Assembly: GCA_000499405.2 (NCBI GenBank)
Contig: HG738137.1
Span: 27,029,928 to 27,093,927, forward strand
Origin: Onchocerca volvulus
Taxonomy: Eukaryota > Nematoda > Chromadorea > Rhabditida > Onchocercidae
Reading direction: 5' to 3'
Length of the DNA stretch: 64,000 nucleotides
The notes under the pieces are model-generated. The model was given only the letters and a program-made list of their open reading frames with translations. It had not been told where the DNA came from and did no database searches. The position numbers and the translations under genes were made by a program. The stretch's first letter is position 1. Each line of letters begins with the position of its first letter. This document shows, in pieces, positions 49,803-62,052 of the stretch.

Positions 49803-50061
49803 TGTTGTGTTGTTCTCGAAACCTCAAACTTGGGTAATTAAACCTTTATTATAAAATATGATAACGCGACAATACACTACAAACACAATATCAATACCAC
49901 CAATTCACCTCGCGGTAGCACATCCTTTGACAATGAACCCATAGTCAGGACCCTCTTCTTATTTATAGAGGGAGGATCCCGCTAGAATTTGATTCATAAT
50001 GAGGCGCTATTTTTAGCGCATAACAGCGCGTCTTTTTTGGCGCGTAATCTAGACTACAACA
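49803..50061 (-). mobile_element. Candidate solo LTR or degenerate LTR element
   Basis: A 259-base stretch bounded by TGTTGT and ACAACA, the inverted TG...CA ends of LTRs. On the minus strand it contains GCGC-rich sequence, then CTATAAATA (TATA-like) and later AATAAAGG (polyadenylation-like), in LTR order. Composition differs from the flanks. I see no clear target-site duplication and no reverse transcriptase nearby, so this is a candidate only; an unrelated promoter-like insertion is possible. Confidence 0.35.
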
Positions 50062-50562
50062 AAAGAATAAAGTACAAAGCCATTTGACCTATAAACAAAG
50101 AAATATATCCACACAAACAAACAAGAGATACATTTGGAAAACAAAGAAATCACTTCTTCTCTGGCATTTCAGCGTCATCTAAATTGCAGCAATTATACAG
50201 CATTGTCTATCATGATAGTTCATCCAAGCAGTTCTGTTTTTTTTTTTTTTTTTTCTTACCTCAAAGAACTTGATACTAGAGGTAGAGAAGCGAAACTTGG
50301 TGTGCTCAAAAGAAATCTTTGTTGGTTTAAATATGCAAAGCATTGGTGTAGGAAGAATTTATGTGAGAAAGTTGATTCACTCGGTAATAGGTCAATCGTA
50401 ATTACCGGATCCGATTGCAAGGTAAAAAAAAAAAAAAAAAAAACAAGCTCACCTTAAAAAATCAGGTTATCTGGAATTTACTAGGTAGATATCCTCATCC
50501 CTCCAAAATATACGGTCTGATAGTGTAAAAAAAAAGGAGGAAAAATAGCAGCTGCTAATTTA

Positions 50563-51780
50563 CTAAATGGTAGGTAAATTTATTAAATAGGTTGATAAGC
50601 TGCCATTATTGTTATATTTTTGCAACGCAAATTCTGGATTAGATTTCAGATAAACTATTGAGAACTTTGACTTTGTTAGACTTACTGAACGACACCAGTC
50701 TCGAACCTTCAAAACGTGCTGCAAAGCTTTTATGTAGATATCAAAGCCTTTATTAATCAACAAATATAAAAACCAATATTAATGATGTCATCATGTTGAA
50801 TATGTTAGTATATAGCCTCTTTTTTTAAACATACTCTTCTTTTATGAGACTATCATTTTTTTTTATATATCTTACCGCTATTAGCATCTTTTATAGGTTT
50901 GAAGTGAACTTTACAAAAGTAAATAGCTTTTTGGGCACTTTCTATCACTAAATTAACATGCTGCAAGAAAATTTTGGCATTATCGAAACTTTCCAAAAAT
51001 GAAATGAGTTCTTTAATGTGTTTCATCTTTAAAATAAGTGAAGAACAAAGCTTAAACATTTGTTATAGCTTACACATCGTCGGGTTCAGGAAAAGATTGA
51101 TCCTAAAGAGATTAGTGAGAAATTCATCAAAATCAAACAACTCAGGTGAGGAGTACTTTTCAATTTTTTGCCAAGTTCAATTCCATTTACTAAGTCTTTC
51201 AAAAATTTGATCCCATTGTTAAGCCATAGAATAAAGCTGATCTTCGTTATTTAGATGCCAAGTATTACGCACTTGGGTGACAGTATTAAGAGTACTGGAA
51301 GACATTGTTTGTTACGAAAATTAAGTATAAACCAGAAATTTAAAAGTTGATTTTACTCTTATTCACCTTTCAAAAATGCCTTTGTGCTGCAATCCATGCA
51401 CCTCTGGCCGTGATACCCTTTATGATCATAGCACCAGGCTGATTATCACCAAGCCAAAAATGATATTCAGAGGCTATTTGGTTAGCATAATCAGAAGATG
51501 AAGCAATACCTCTATCTACTGCAACTATCAAGGATGGATCATCTTCATCATACCTAATCACATTTTCTGGCCAGAATTATTTTGCCATCAGCTAGATTAT
51601 CAGTAATATCAACTAGATTATCAGTAATAGGAATGAAGCATTCCTCTGATAAAATCCTTATAGCACTCAAACATCTTTTCATTAATCTGAAAAATCTCTT
51701 GTATTACAGTTGAAGAGAAAAAAGTTATCATACTCAGCATTTCATTATAATACACTCCTGTTATACATAGTCTTTTGAAT
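50563..51780 (-). pseudogene. Decayed protein-coding region, family not recognised
   Basis: Protein-like sequence continues along the minus strand but changes frame and hits stops. From upstream: SMITFFSSTVIQEIFQINEK (about 51730-51660), then a frame change to ITDNLVDITDNLADGK, then another into RYDEDDPSLIVAVDRGIASS and SEYHFWLGDNQPGAMIIKGI (51560-51375). That block ends RGAWIAAQRHF before TGA; removing one T of a T5 run would restore the frame up to a GTGAAT donor. Further down an in-frame TAA interrupts NEDQLYSMA and QWDQIFERLSKW, and helical fragments continue to 50563. I do not recognise the family. A divergent gene with many small exons is the less likely reading. Confidence 0.5.
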
Positions 51781-52292
51781 ATGAAAAAAACATTGGATAA
51801 ATATGATATAGCAGTTGTGGATTCTGGCTCTGGCGGAAGATTCTAACAAAGAGAATATGTCTGGAAGATTCCGCCATTAAGATTCTAACAGAGCGAATAA
51901 TGTCTCACGGTTTTTCATGTAAAAAGAATTGTAAAAGCGTTGATTCCCTTGAGTTTAATGACTGTGTTGCTTCTTTTTGCAGTAGAAAAGGAAGAGTTGC
52001 ATCTGATTCATAGGTACCACGATTTTATCAGTATGACCAATTGTAGTAATCTTCATATCATGCATGCATTCTCTAATAACTTTTGCATAAACATACAGTA
52101 AGCATTTTAAGTGATTACAGAATGTCGCTACTCATCATTTCAGCGTTTTCACGTGAAGCCGAAAGGTTGATCTTTGAAAAATGTGCTAAAATTTTAAATT
52201 ATATTCAGTAGATTAAGTAAAACTTGTGCAAAAAACCAGCATTGTTTCAATACATGAAATAATGAATTGTTGCATTGCGTGTATGACGTGAT

Positions 52293-52345
52293 ATGCTATA
52301 AGACAGCTTACGTAATGTGCCGTAAGATGGCTTACGTAATATGCC
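52293..52345. repeat. 24-base repeat with CTTACGTA core
   Basis: Two units (52293-52314, 52315-52338) and a partial third carry ATATGC or GTGCCGTAAGA, then RGCTTACGTAAT. CTTACGTAA is near-palindromic. No function evident; about 500 bases upstream of the collagen-like gene. Confidence 0.7.
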
Positions 52346-52842
52346 GTGAAAAATCTTATTCATCTTTTTTTTCCTCTTTTTATCATTATAATTCATCTTT
52401 TTTTCTTTTTTTTTTAAGAATGATACATTTATGAACTAAAAACATTTTTATTTGCAGCTTATTACTGTGATCAATCGTTCTTCAAATTTTATCGATAAAA
52501 TGTGCGAATCAGTAAAAATACTTAATCAATTTTCTAATTTTTAAGATTTTCAAAATTATCACTAGTAAGTCAAATGTATAAGTAATTTCAGTGAATTCAT
52601 ATAATCTTCTTTAAACTTTTCGTCATTCAGTGAATAAAATTTCAAAAAGCATAACAATAAGAGTTTTTAGAATTATGAAATTTTTTAAATTTTCTTCGAT
52701 TTGAAATACTTGAAACTTTTTAAATTGAATTTGAAATCATGTTCTCGATAGATTTTTTGCAAATCTTATCTCACTTTTTTGAAAATGATATCGAAGATAG
52801 ATTTACAGGATAATAAATGATACGAAAGAAACTATCGTCTTC

Positions 52843-53921
52843 ATGATAACAATTTTTCTAATTGTTGTGGTAAGGCACAAGAATTTATTTCAAAATGGCT
52901 TTACTTTCATTCTTATTCAAATTTTTTATTCAAATTATCAATTTAATTTCAACCATAGCTAATTTATTTCAATTTTACAGGTTGATATTTCTACTGTTTT
53001 AACAGAAAGTATGCATTTTTTTTTTTTTTAATTCAATTTGTAGAATAAAAATACTTAGAAAAATGTCCCGAGCAGTATTACGCAAATGAGATGATTGCAG
53101 ATTTCATGCTGCCATCAATCCTTATTTCTGAGCTCAAGCCTTCAAGCTCTTTTTTCTGAAGGCTTGAGAAGAGTTATCAAATCTTAACTGATAAAAGATG
53201 AAAAAAAAAGACGAAAACTGATAAAAGTCGGATAAAAGTGTTTTTATCTTATAGAAAAAGTTGACTTCGTTGATATGTTACATTATTACTGATGGATACT
53301 GTTATCGATAGATTCATTATCGATTCATTTAATGCTATCACCATCCTATTATACTTGTACAAATCTTCAAGAAAAACAAAGAAATTTCGTTCTATTAAAA
53401 ACTAATATTTTGCGATAAATTGACTGAATTTCAACGCATACTGTATTTTTAAAAATAAAATTCCAATGATTACAGCATCGAAATCTTCGAATTCCGAAGA
53501 CATCAAAGTTACGGTAAAAGCTACAGAACAAATCATCCCAACTTCTAAAACTTTCACCACCACAGCCGCAGTACAAATCACTGAATCTGAAGCAATTTCA
53601 AGCATTGCAATGACAAAACAAACTATATCGGGCCAAGAATTAGGTGAAGGAAGCAAAGCACCGAGTGTACCAAACGAATTTATTGGAGATGATGGCGATA
53701 TTGGACCACCAGGATCACCTGGACCAAGAGGACCTCAAGGACCTCAGGGTGATCGTGGTCCACGTGGAAAAAAAGGACCTCAAGGAGATCCTGGTCCACC
53801 CGGTGGTCACTCTATATCACTATCACATGGTACACCTTGTGTTGTTTATATTTCATCCGAAGAATTGAAGATGATCAATTTTGCCTTTCATCCGTTCAAC
53901 GATTATTTGATCTCATTCTAA
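52843..53921 (+). CDS. Short secreted collagen-like protein (166 aa)
   Basis: Three exons (52843-52869, 52981-53008, 53476-53921) close in phase. The first exon encodes a hydrophobic start (MITIFLIVV) that with VDISTVLTE looks like a short signal peptide. A Ser/Thr-rich linker follows to about residue 88, then a single uninterrupted block of 13 Gly-X-Y triplets ([18 protein letters not shown] onward), and a 40-residue tail with one Cys. Cuticle collagens are normally about 300 residues with several Gly-X-Y blocks and Cys clusters; neither is present, so this is not a typical cuticle collagen. The tail after GGHSIS may be read-through past an unused donor, so the C-terminus is uncertain. It faces a second gene of the same type at 56.7 kb. 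Confidence 0.7.
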
Positions 53922-56030
53922 AAAGAGAAAAACTAAAAACAAAAAAACATAGAGCATTGAATAATTTCAAATTCATAGCAATATTTTTTAAATAATTTGA
54001 TAAAAATTTGCAATTTAATGGAAAATCTCGAATTTTCAGGTATATTTCTACTGGTGATACCACTTTTCAATATCATTTATTTTGGTGCAATTCCATAAAT
54101 GTGATCTCTTTATAGTATTTTCATTCATTGTCTAAATTATTTGACTATTTATTAACTTGAAAATTATCAATTTTAATTGCTCAATATGTTGAATATAAAC
54201 ACATTTTATTATTGTTACATCATTTTTTTCCTTCTAATGCTTTCAATTTAAAATATTAATTAATGATTAAAAAAAAAAAATTATTGCATTAAAGATTGAC
54301 AATATAATGAAATTATTCGAAAGCGAATGAATAAATAATTGTTTAAATGTAAATTGCTTATTTGTCGAAAAACTTGCTGAAAAATCTATCATATGCATGA
54401 TAAAATTGACATTCCATCTATTTTTCAACTTTTTTTTTTTTTATATTGTTGATTTATGACATTGAATTAATAAGAATTGTTTAACGGAAAAAACGTACGC
54501 AGCCAAATTCTAAATTACGATTATTGTATTCCAATCGTATTCATTTTACCGCATTATTTGATGTTTTTGCCATTCTATATTGGTTAATTTTCAAATTATA
54601 AAAAATTTCGATAAAATGTTAATGCAATATGAAAATGAAGAACAATTGAGTATAAAATGCAAATAATTTATGAAAAGTTAGAGGAACTTTTGAGGAGAAC
54701 AAATCCGATTAAGTTATATACAGCTGAAAAGTAGATTAATTTTTGAATGAATCGTATTTCTTCGTTATTTACAACTTTTGATTGAATCGTAATTCTTCGT
54801 TATTTATTTACAATTTTTGACTGAATCGTAATTCTTCGTTATTTACAATTTTTGACTGAATCGTAATTCTTCGTTATTTACGAAAAAGAATCATATGTTT
54901 TTTTTTTTTTTTTTTTAGTAATTCATTTCTATCATTTTTTAATATTTGTTTGAAAAAGTTCGAGTTATAGAATTAGCAAATTTAAAATTAAATTTTTTCT
55001 AAAGAAAACAAACCGCAGAAAGATCAACGGATTAATCGATATATACAAGACTTAGAAAAATTATAAAATGATTTAAAAAAAAAAAAAAGGATTTCTTAAT
55101 TTTTTAATTTCTTAATGATTTCTTCAAAATGATTTCTTTTATAGAGTTTAGATTAATGAATTTGAAGATAAGTCTTCTCAGGAAATCAAAAATAGCTAAA
55201 TCAGAGATAATCAATTTAATCTATTGATAAGGCAGCAGATTCTCAACTTTTGACAAGGAATTTGGAACGATAAAATTCAAATATTTGAACATGTAAACAA
55301 TATTGCAGTCTTCAGCCTTGTTATGACTTTCTTGTGACCTTTAATTCATGTATTTATGTCCATATTTTTGGAAATATTTATTTATGTATTTATGTACGAA
55401 TGATATATATTGATGTATTTAGTATGAATAATATTTATTTCCTGATATATACATAATATTTCATAACAAAGAAGTGGAAGAATTATAAGTGATGAGAATG
55501 GCAAAAAAAAAAAGAAGAGACTGATATCATCAAAGATAATCATAACTGATTGATATCACAAACTGATATCATGCTGATATCATTGTCAATACTGATATCA
55601 TGAAAATTCCTGTTCTCTTTAATTCATTTCTTTCTGAAATTTTTTTCCAAAAATTATTTACATAATTATTTTGCAACCGAGCAGATTATTAACTATATAA
55701 GTGCATGTTTTGATTTGTCATGATGAAATGGTATTATTGAAATAGCACTAAATGTTTTGCATTGTGATAATCAACTGGAAATGAAGAAAACTTTTTATGT
55801 ATTAGAATTCTTTTGAAAAATCAGACAGAAATTATTTTTCGAAAAAAAAAAAAGACGACACTTCTGATTAAAAATTATAAAAAAAAAAAAGGTTAAAAAA
55901 CTTTTGATTTAAAAAAAAAAGAAAAGAAAAAACTATGAGATAGGAATTTCGGCACTTCAATTTCTTTAAATTATTATTAGTAATTATATGAAATATGAGG
56001 ATTAATGAAAGCACAAATGAATAATATCAA
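53922..56030. other. Convergent spacer between the two collagen-like genes
   Basis: 2.1 kb of AT-rich sequence with no gene. It contains a four-copy repeat at 54745-54881 and poly-A/poly-T runs near 54900 and 55080. Both collagen-like genes could have extra 3' exons hidden here. Confidence 0.5.
54745..54881. repeat. Tandem repeat of about 35 bases, four copies
   Basis: Each copy carries TGAATCGTAATTCTTCGTTA followed by TTTACAATTTTTGAC, with one copy expanded by four bases. Non-coding, between the collagen-like genes. Confidence 0.85.
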
Positions 56031-56721
56031 TTACCTTTCAGATTTACCTTTCGGACCTCGAGGTCCTTTTTCACCAGTTTCCCCTCTATCTCCTCGAGGA
56101 CCTTTAGGTCCAACACGACCTGGCTTACCTACTGGTCCAGGATCACCTCGTGGACCTTTAGGACCTTTAACATATTTAACGGCAGCGCATGAAACCTAGA
56201 AAATGAACAAAGTCATTTTACATAATCATTTATGAATATGGGTGGAAAAAAAAAGGAAAGAGGGAGAGAGATAGAGCTAAATACATTAGAAAGTTCAATA
56301 TTTACCAAAATAATTAAAAAAAAAAAAAAGAAAATATGCACACAAGTCATTATTAAAACAACAAAGTCACGATCCCATTTTTCGGCACGATTGTGAAATT
56401 TCTTGAAAATCGATTTTGAATTTCGTTTGAATGAATAAAAAACATATTTAAATATGATTGGAATTATTTTTGGAATGAAGAAAGCAAAGATCTTTCGAAC
56501 TTATTTGCGATGCTAATTAAATACAAATTCATTTTTCCAGCTGTTTGATTTAGTTAGAAATGATCAATAACATTATTCATGGTCATTATTCTAGAAAATT
56601 CTCTAGAAATTATTTAAGGACAATTTCAGGTCATTTTTTTGATAGCAAAAAAAGTTTTTTTAATTAGACTTACAGCAAGCAGAGAAATGAACAAGAAGCA
56701 AATAATTGCAATATTTTTCAT
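56031..56721 (-). CDS. Mini collagen-like secreted protein (70 aa)
   Basis: Two exons (56721-56674 and 56195-56031) in phase 0. Exon 1 is exactly the hydrophobic core of a signal peptide ([16 protein letters not shown]) and exon 2 continues [10 protein letters not shown], then about 14 uninterrupted Gly-X-Y triplets ([18 protein letters not shown] onward) and ends GKSER before a stop. The mature chain would be about 50 residues, strongly basic, with one Cys that could form a disulfide between chains. The last codons (GAAAG then GTAATT) could also be a splice donor, so more exons downstream cannot be excluded. The block length matches the plus-strand collagen-like gene that converges on it, which suggests a related pair or an inverted duplication. 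Confidence 0.7.
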
Positions 56722-59700
56722 TTTCTCTTTTTTTCTTTTCTTTTCTTTTTTAAACTGAAATTAAAGTATTTTAATGAAATGCAAATAACAATTTCAATTC
56801 AAGCATTCGAATTGATTAGAAAACAGAAAATTTCTATCGTTTAAATGGCATAGTATAATTTAAATGATAAAAAGTAATAAAAATTAGTAATATTTATTTG
56901 CAGCAGCTTATTAAATCCCTTTAAAGAACATATGGTCTAATCTCGGAATATTCTCCAAAATCATAATATACTTTATCATCTCGAACTTATCAGGTGAAAA
57001 TATCCGGAAAAAGAAAAACGGGACTAATTAATAAATTAGATTTCAAGTATGAAGGAACCAACCACTTAGGATCACCAATTTAACTGCTAATTAAAATTCA
57101 ATGCTTAAATATTCTTTTTTAACTTCCTCATTGTGTCGGAAAATTTGCATATTTTACATTCAACACATTGACAATACCGAATGAATTTTTCAAATTGCTC
57201 AAATTATTTATCAATCGATGCAAATTTATTATTTCCTTTTTCAAAGTATTCTGATTGAAAAACAAATATGTCGTGTAATTTTCGCAATTATTGCAAATAT
57301 TTCCTTCAATATTCATGATATTAGTTTAAATAATTCGCTTCATATTTCCTCCATCAATTTTGCTTTACCATTTTTGCATTTATTGATTGATATTATTTAA
57401 AATTTAAGGAAAATCACATTTTGCCCAACATTTCATCCACTTTAATGTTTTTTGATATTATAAAACTTTATTTGTCGTATCATTCACAATTAGACACTTC
57501 ATAGATGAGGCATTTATTGGAGAAAATGCGAAAAAAACTTAAGTTTGCGAAAAATTGAGCGATTCAATTCAATCGAAATTCGATTAATCTAATCAATTTA
57601 TTAGTTTGCTTGATATCGCTTCGGCATTCATATCATTCGGTTGCTATGGTTCGGTTCTCTAGTCAATAGCCGGAAAACTGATATTATTCCTGATTTTATC
57701 GATGACATGTCTTTTTGATCGATTCATGCTTTTCATGGTCATTCAACCGAAAGCCAATAAACAAATAAAAATAGCCAATGAGCGGATGCAAGGTGCACCA
57801 ATGTGGTGTCTCTTTTATTGATAAATAAATTGTCATCTGTTCAGATGCTCTTATCATGACAAATATCAGCTTGGCGAACTTAATTTTTAATTATTTCCCA
57901 ATTTTCATACTAACTTTGACATTTCTTATTAAATTATGACAATTATTAGTTGGTTGAAATCTTAAATTAAAATTCAACAATTAATTTAATACATTTATTT
58001 TATTGTTTTATTCAGATTTTTAGAGATATGTGATTCTTCAGGATATCATTTGCCCAAATATCTTTATCAAGAGTTTTATCAGACGAATTCGTATCATCAT
58101 TCCTTATCTTTCTTTTTCTTCTTTTTGATGCACTTATATTTGAATATGATGGCTAATGAATGTTGCTGGGGCAACGATGATTGATGTGTGAGAGAATCAG
58201 TTAGAAAAAGATTTTCAGTTTCGAAGATTATCGCATCAAAACGATCCATCCTTTTCTGTCCTTTTTATCCGTCGCTTAAATATTTCGCAAAGAAAAGTTT
58301 GTTTTTTTTTTTTGATGCATTCTTTTCAGCAAATAACGGAGGCTTTTTTTTTTTTTTTTTTATTTCTTTCACAGCTGACGCAAATTTTATACAACGACTA
58401 GTGTTGATGAACGATTGATTGATTGAGCATTGTTCGCAAATGTAATTATTGCGATTAATGAGAAAATTTGTTGTGACAGCGATTTCTATTGCAAATTCTT
58501 CGCTAATTTGACGCAATATTAATACGTCAATGGAACCGGGAAAAAGTGACGTTTATAAGAAAAGAAAATTAGATTAAGCAAAATTGTATTTTGAGAAAAA
58601 AATTAAAGCATATTTTTGATTTATTAGCTTTAAGCGGGAATTTGTTTCTGTCATAATTTTGAAATATGAAATATTTCATTTACTTTACCAAAATAATCCT
58701 CAAGATTAATTATTTGAATATTTCTGACTCAATCATTGCTAGATAATAAATTTGAATTTGTAGAATTTAAAAAAAAAAAAAAAAAAATTTTGTTTCTTAT
58801 TAAATTCTCTAAAAACTTTCTTTTTCATTATTATTGACAATAATAAATTATCATTTACTGTAATAGATATTCATTGCAATTGTCATGCATGTTAATGAAA
58901 TTAATTTAATGACAGAAAGAAAATTAATCATTTGATTATTTATAACTCAATCACTGCTAAAATAATATAAATTGGAGTTAGAAGAATTCAAGAAAAGTTC
59001 TATTTTTTGTTGAATCATATCAAAACTTTTCTCTTAGCCAAGGAGAACTTTTCTATTATCGATTATTTTTTTTTTTTTTTTTTTTAATATGTTACCATTT
59101 CATAGATGTCAATGAAGATTAATTTGATAGCAGAAAGAAATGAATAGAAGGAGGAAAACAATTTCTCGGAAAAGATAAAAAGAAATGAGAAATTCTTACA
59201 ACGTTTTGCAAAATTTGTCTCAATTTTTTTTTTTTTTTTTGATATCTTTCTCGAATTTATGAGAATTAACTCATCATTCTTTTATAAAATTAGTTTTTTT
59301 TTTTTCCTTTCCATTTTTTATTTTTCATCGCAATTTGAATGGCAATTGTTAAAGAAATTCTTTTCATACAAAATTTCTTTTTTTTTTTTTTTTTTTCTTC
59401 AATTTTGATTTAATTTCCGATTTTTCTCCTTTATTTTTTGAATTTCGATGAATCATTATTTCCGGAATTGTTTACTGGGCATTAAAATCATTAAAAATGA
59501 ATCAAATAAAAGCTAATGAGCATTCTTTTGATTCTGTTTTCAATTTCATTCGATTTATTAGCTTTCCATCTGATGATCAGCACGTGTTGAATCTCTAAAA
59601 ATATCAAAAATCCATTCTATAGATAAATAAAAATTTTCGAAATTTTTTTGAAAAAAAGTGACTTTTATCTATTTTTCGTTTGTTATCGTTAAAATTTGCT

Positions 59701-61339
59701 CGTTTCTTTTTTTTTTTTCTTTTTTTTTGAAGTGATCTTTGCAACTCCAAAAATTCTGATCAGAACATTATTTTTGTTATTGATATGGTGATCAACATTT
59801 GATAAATGATAATAATTGAAGTTTTAAATATAACTCCTCATTTTCATAGTTTCTAATTCATTTTCCACGATATATTGCACACAGGTGTTTTTATATCCAT
59901 AGTAACCGCTTGCTAGCACTTACGAGTAGAAAAAATTTCATTAAAAAAAAGGAAGTTTTTCCAATCGTTCAGTTCTAAATTCTTATGGCAGAAGGAATGG
60001 AGAATTTTTGCTTTATATTTTAATCTTCTTATTTATTGTTTTTCGAATTTTATCAATTTTAATTTTTTTCTGATATTATCATACCTATGCTCCCATGTAT
60101 TTTAATAATATTAGGAGTAATGATTCTAACAAACGTGTTATGACGTTGTATGACACGTAACACGTAACATGTTCTTATAGGACACGCAACATGTATCACG
60201 AGATTTGATCCATAAATAATAATTTGTTTAAAAAAATCAAAAAAAAATAAACAAAAAAAAAAAGAAAAAAAAAACGCACACACACACAAAAGTAAATTTT
60301 AAATCATACCAATTTAATATCATCAAATAAGTTTTTAGTACTGATAGTAGTAGCATACTTGACTAGGCTCATTAAATTGATAACAATAAATGGATAATAG
60401 AACTAGGCTATCATTTATTTCAGAAGCCCAGAAAAGAAAACAAGGAAGTCCCTTAAAAGAGAGCAGATATTTATTGCCATATCATGCAATTTTAGCCAAG
60501 CAATATTGATTGTGGCTTTCAAACATACTCATACTTTGCCAATTATCTTTTTCATCGTCAAATATTTCGTTGAAAGGTATAAAATGTATTTCGATAGAAT
60601 GATTATATCATAGATTACTGTTAATTTATCCATTATATAAAAAGAAATTATGTCTGAATATTTTAATTTCATTTAATCCAGTAATTAATTAAGCAATTGG
60701 TTTTCAGTAATTAATTTAATTTGTAATTAATATTTTTAATCAAATTTATTAGAAAATTTTCTAAAAAAGCAATTTTTCAAAGTATCACAAATTAATGATA
60801 TTATTAAGGCTTCAAAAGATTTTTGGCTAAAAAAAAAAAAACATTTTATACTTTTTAGAATATCATTATTGATAAGATCATACATACAAGAATAAATTCA
60901 GATAAACATAAATCTATTTATTAATCGTATAAATCATCCATAATCATTGCAGATAAAAGAAAAAAAAAAAAAATTTAATCCATTTTTAGAATGAAATTTA
61001 CAGGAAGAGAGAATAAAGGGTTATGATAAGCGCTAAATATGCTTATATTTACGCTTATCATTTATCAGTATATCATTTATCATTTATCTTTGCGAAGTAT
61101 ATTTGAAGAGAGAAGAATGCATTCGTATATACAAATAATTTCAATTTGTCCGTCCATATGTACGAATTGAATAGACACTTTTGTTAGTTCGAAAAAAAAA
61201 AAAAAAAAAGGAAGAAAGTCAGCCCAAAAAGACATAGACAAATGTGTAATTTCTATCCATTCTCGTTAAAATTTATCTTTTCTCTTTCGCAAAGTTTCAT
61301 TTTAATTTTTTTTTTTTAAATAAATCAATTATGATAGCT

Positions 61340-61385
<46 letters not shown>

Positions 61386-61968
61386 TTCTACTTCCCTCTC
61401 TCTATTTATTGCACTTAAAAAGTCCTTTGTAGATCATTGTTTCGTTGTCATCCAATCCAATTTGACCTGATCTTATCTGACCTTAGGTCACTTTAGAAGT
61501 GTTGTCCATTATCAAGCTTATTTTTGTGACAGTGTGATGATGATGAAGCTAAAATACAAATGACTAATGTGATAGAATGTTTGTGACAAGAAAATTTTTT
61601 TGCTTTTATCGAATTGAATTAAATTAAATTAAATTTAAATTGTCACTAAATGTTGCTATTTGAATTCTTTCGCAATTTATCCTTTCATAAGTAATAGAAT
61701 TGAGAAATTAAATGATTGATTAATTTGATTAGATCTTGGATATTACTGTGATAAATTGCAATCCATCTTATCATTATTATAGGACTTTCAATTCTTTCGT
61801 AATTTATCCTTTCATTAATAACAAACAATTACGAAATCAATTGATTGGATTAATTGATTAGATCTCTGATATCATTATAATAAATTACAATATATTTTAT
61901 CACTATTACAGATTAGCAGATAAAAATTGATCATATCACCAAATTTTTACTATCACTACAAATCGATA
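56722..61968. other. 5.2 kb AT-rich intergenic region
   Basis: No gene supported. It is dominated by poly-T and poly-A tracts (58320, 58350, 58770, 59065, 59230, 59375, 59710), short CACGTAACATG-like repeats at about 60140-60200, and a (CT)n microsatellite. Open frames such as 58188-58418 and 60059-60289 are translations of homopolymer-rich sequence. Several GAAATC/ATTAATTGATTAGAT-like phrases repeat near 61700-61880. Confidence 0.5.
61343..61382. repeat. (CT)n microsatellite
   Basis: About 20 uninterrupted CT dinucleotides, with a further short CTCTCT run soon after. It is about 590 bases upstream of the final gene. Confidence 0.95.
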
Positions 61969-62020
61969 ATGCCAGTACCATCACCATCACTATCATCATC
62001 ATCATCATCATTACCATCAT

Positions 62021-62052
<32 letters not shown>

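Larger units (their letters stand above)
48846..52842. other. Repeat- and relic-containing intergenic region
   Basis: About 4 kb without an intact gene. It contains poly-T tracts (49017-49036, 49157-49172), a 34-base direct repeat (49708-49786), a candidate LTR (49803-50061), a decayed coding region (50563-51780, minus strand) and a 24-base repeat (52293-52345). See the separate entries. Confidence 0.5.

Noticed and set aside
50134..50457. Plus-strand open frame with some protein-like sequence (YLKELDTRGREAKLG)
   Set aside because: Interrupted by a poly-T run read as Phe, ends in poly-Lys, has no clear splice context, and the opposite strand is also open. Not enough to call a gene.
56722..61968. 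Several 60-90 codon open frames
   Set aside because: All are translations of poly-T/poly-A or simple repeats (long Phe, Lys or Ile runs) with no splice context.
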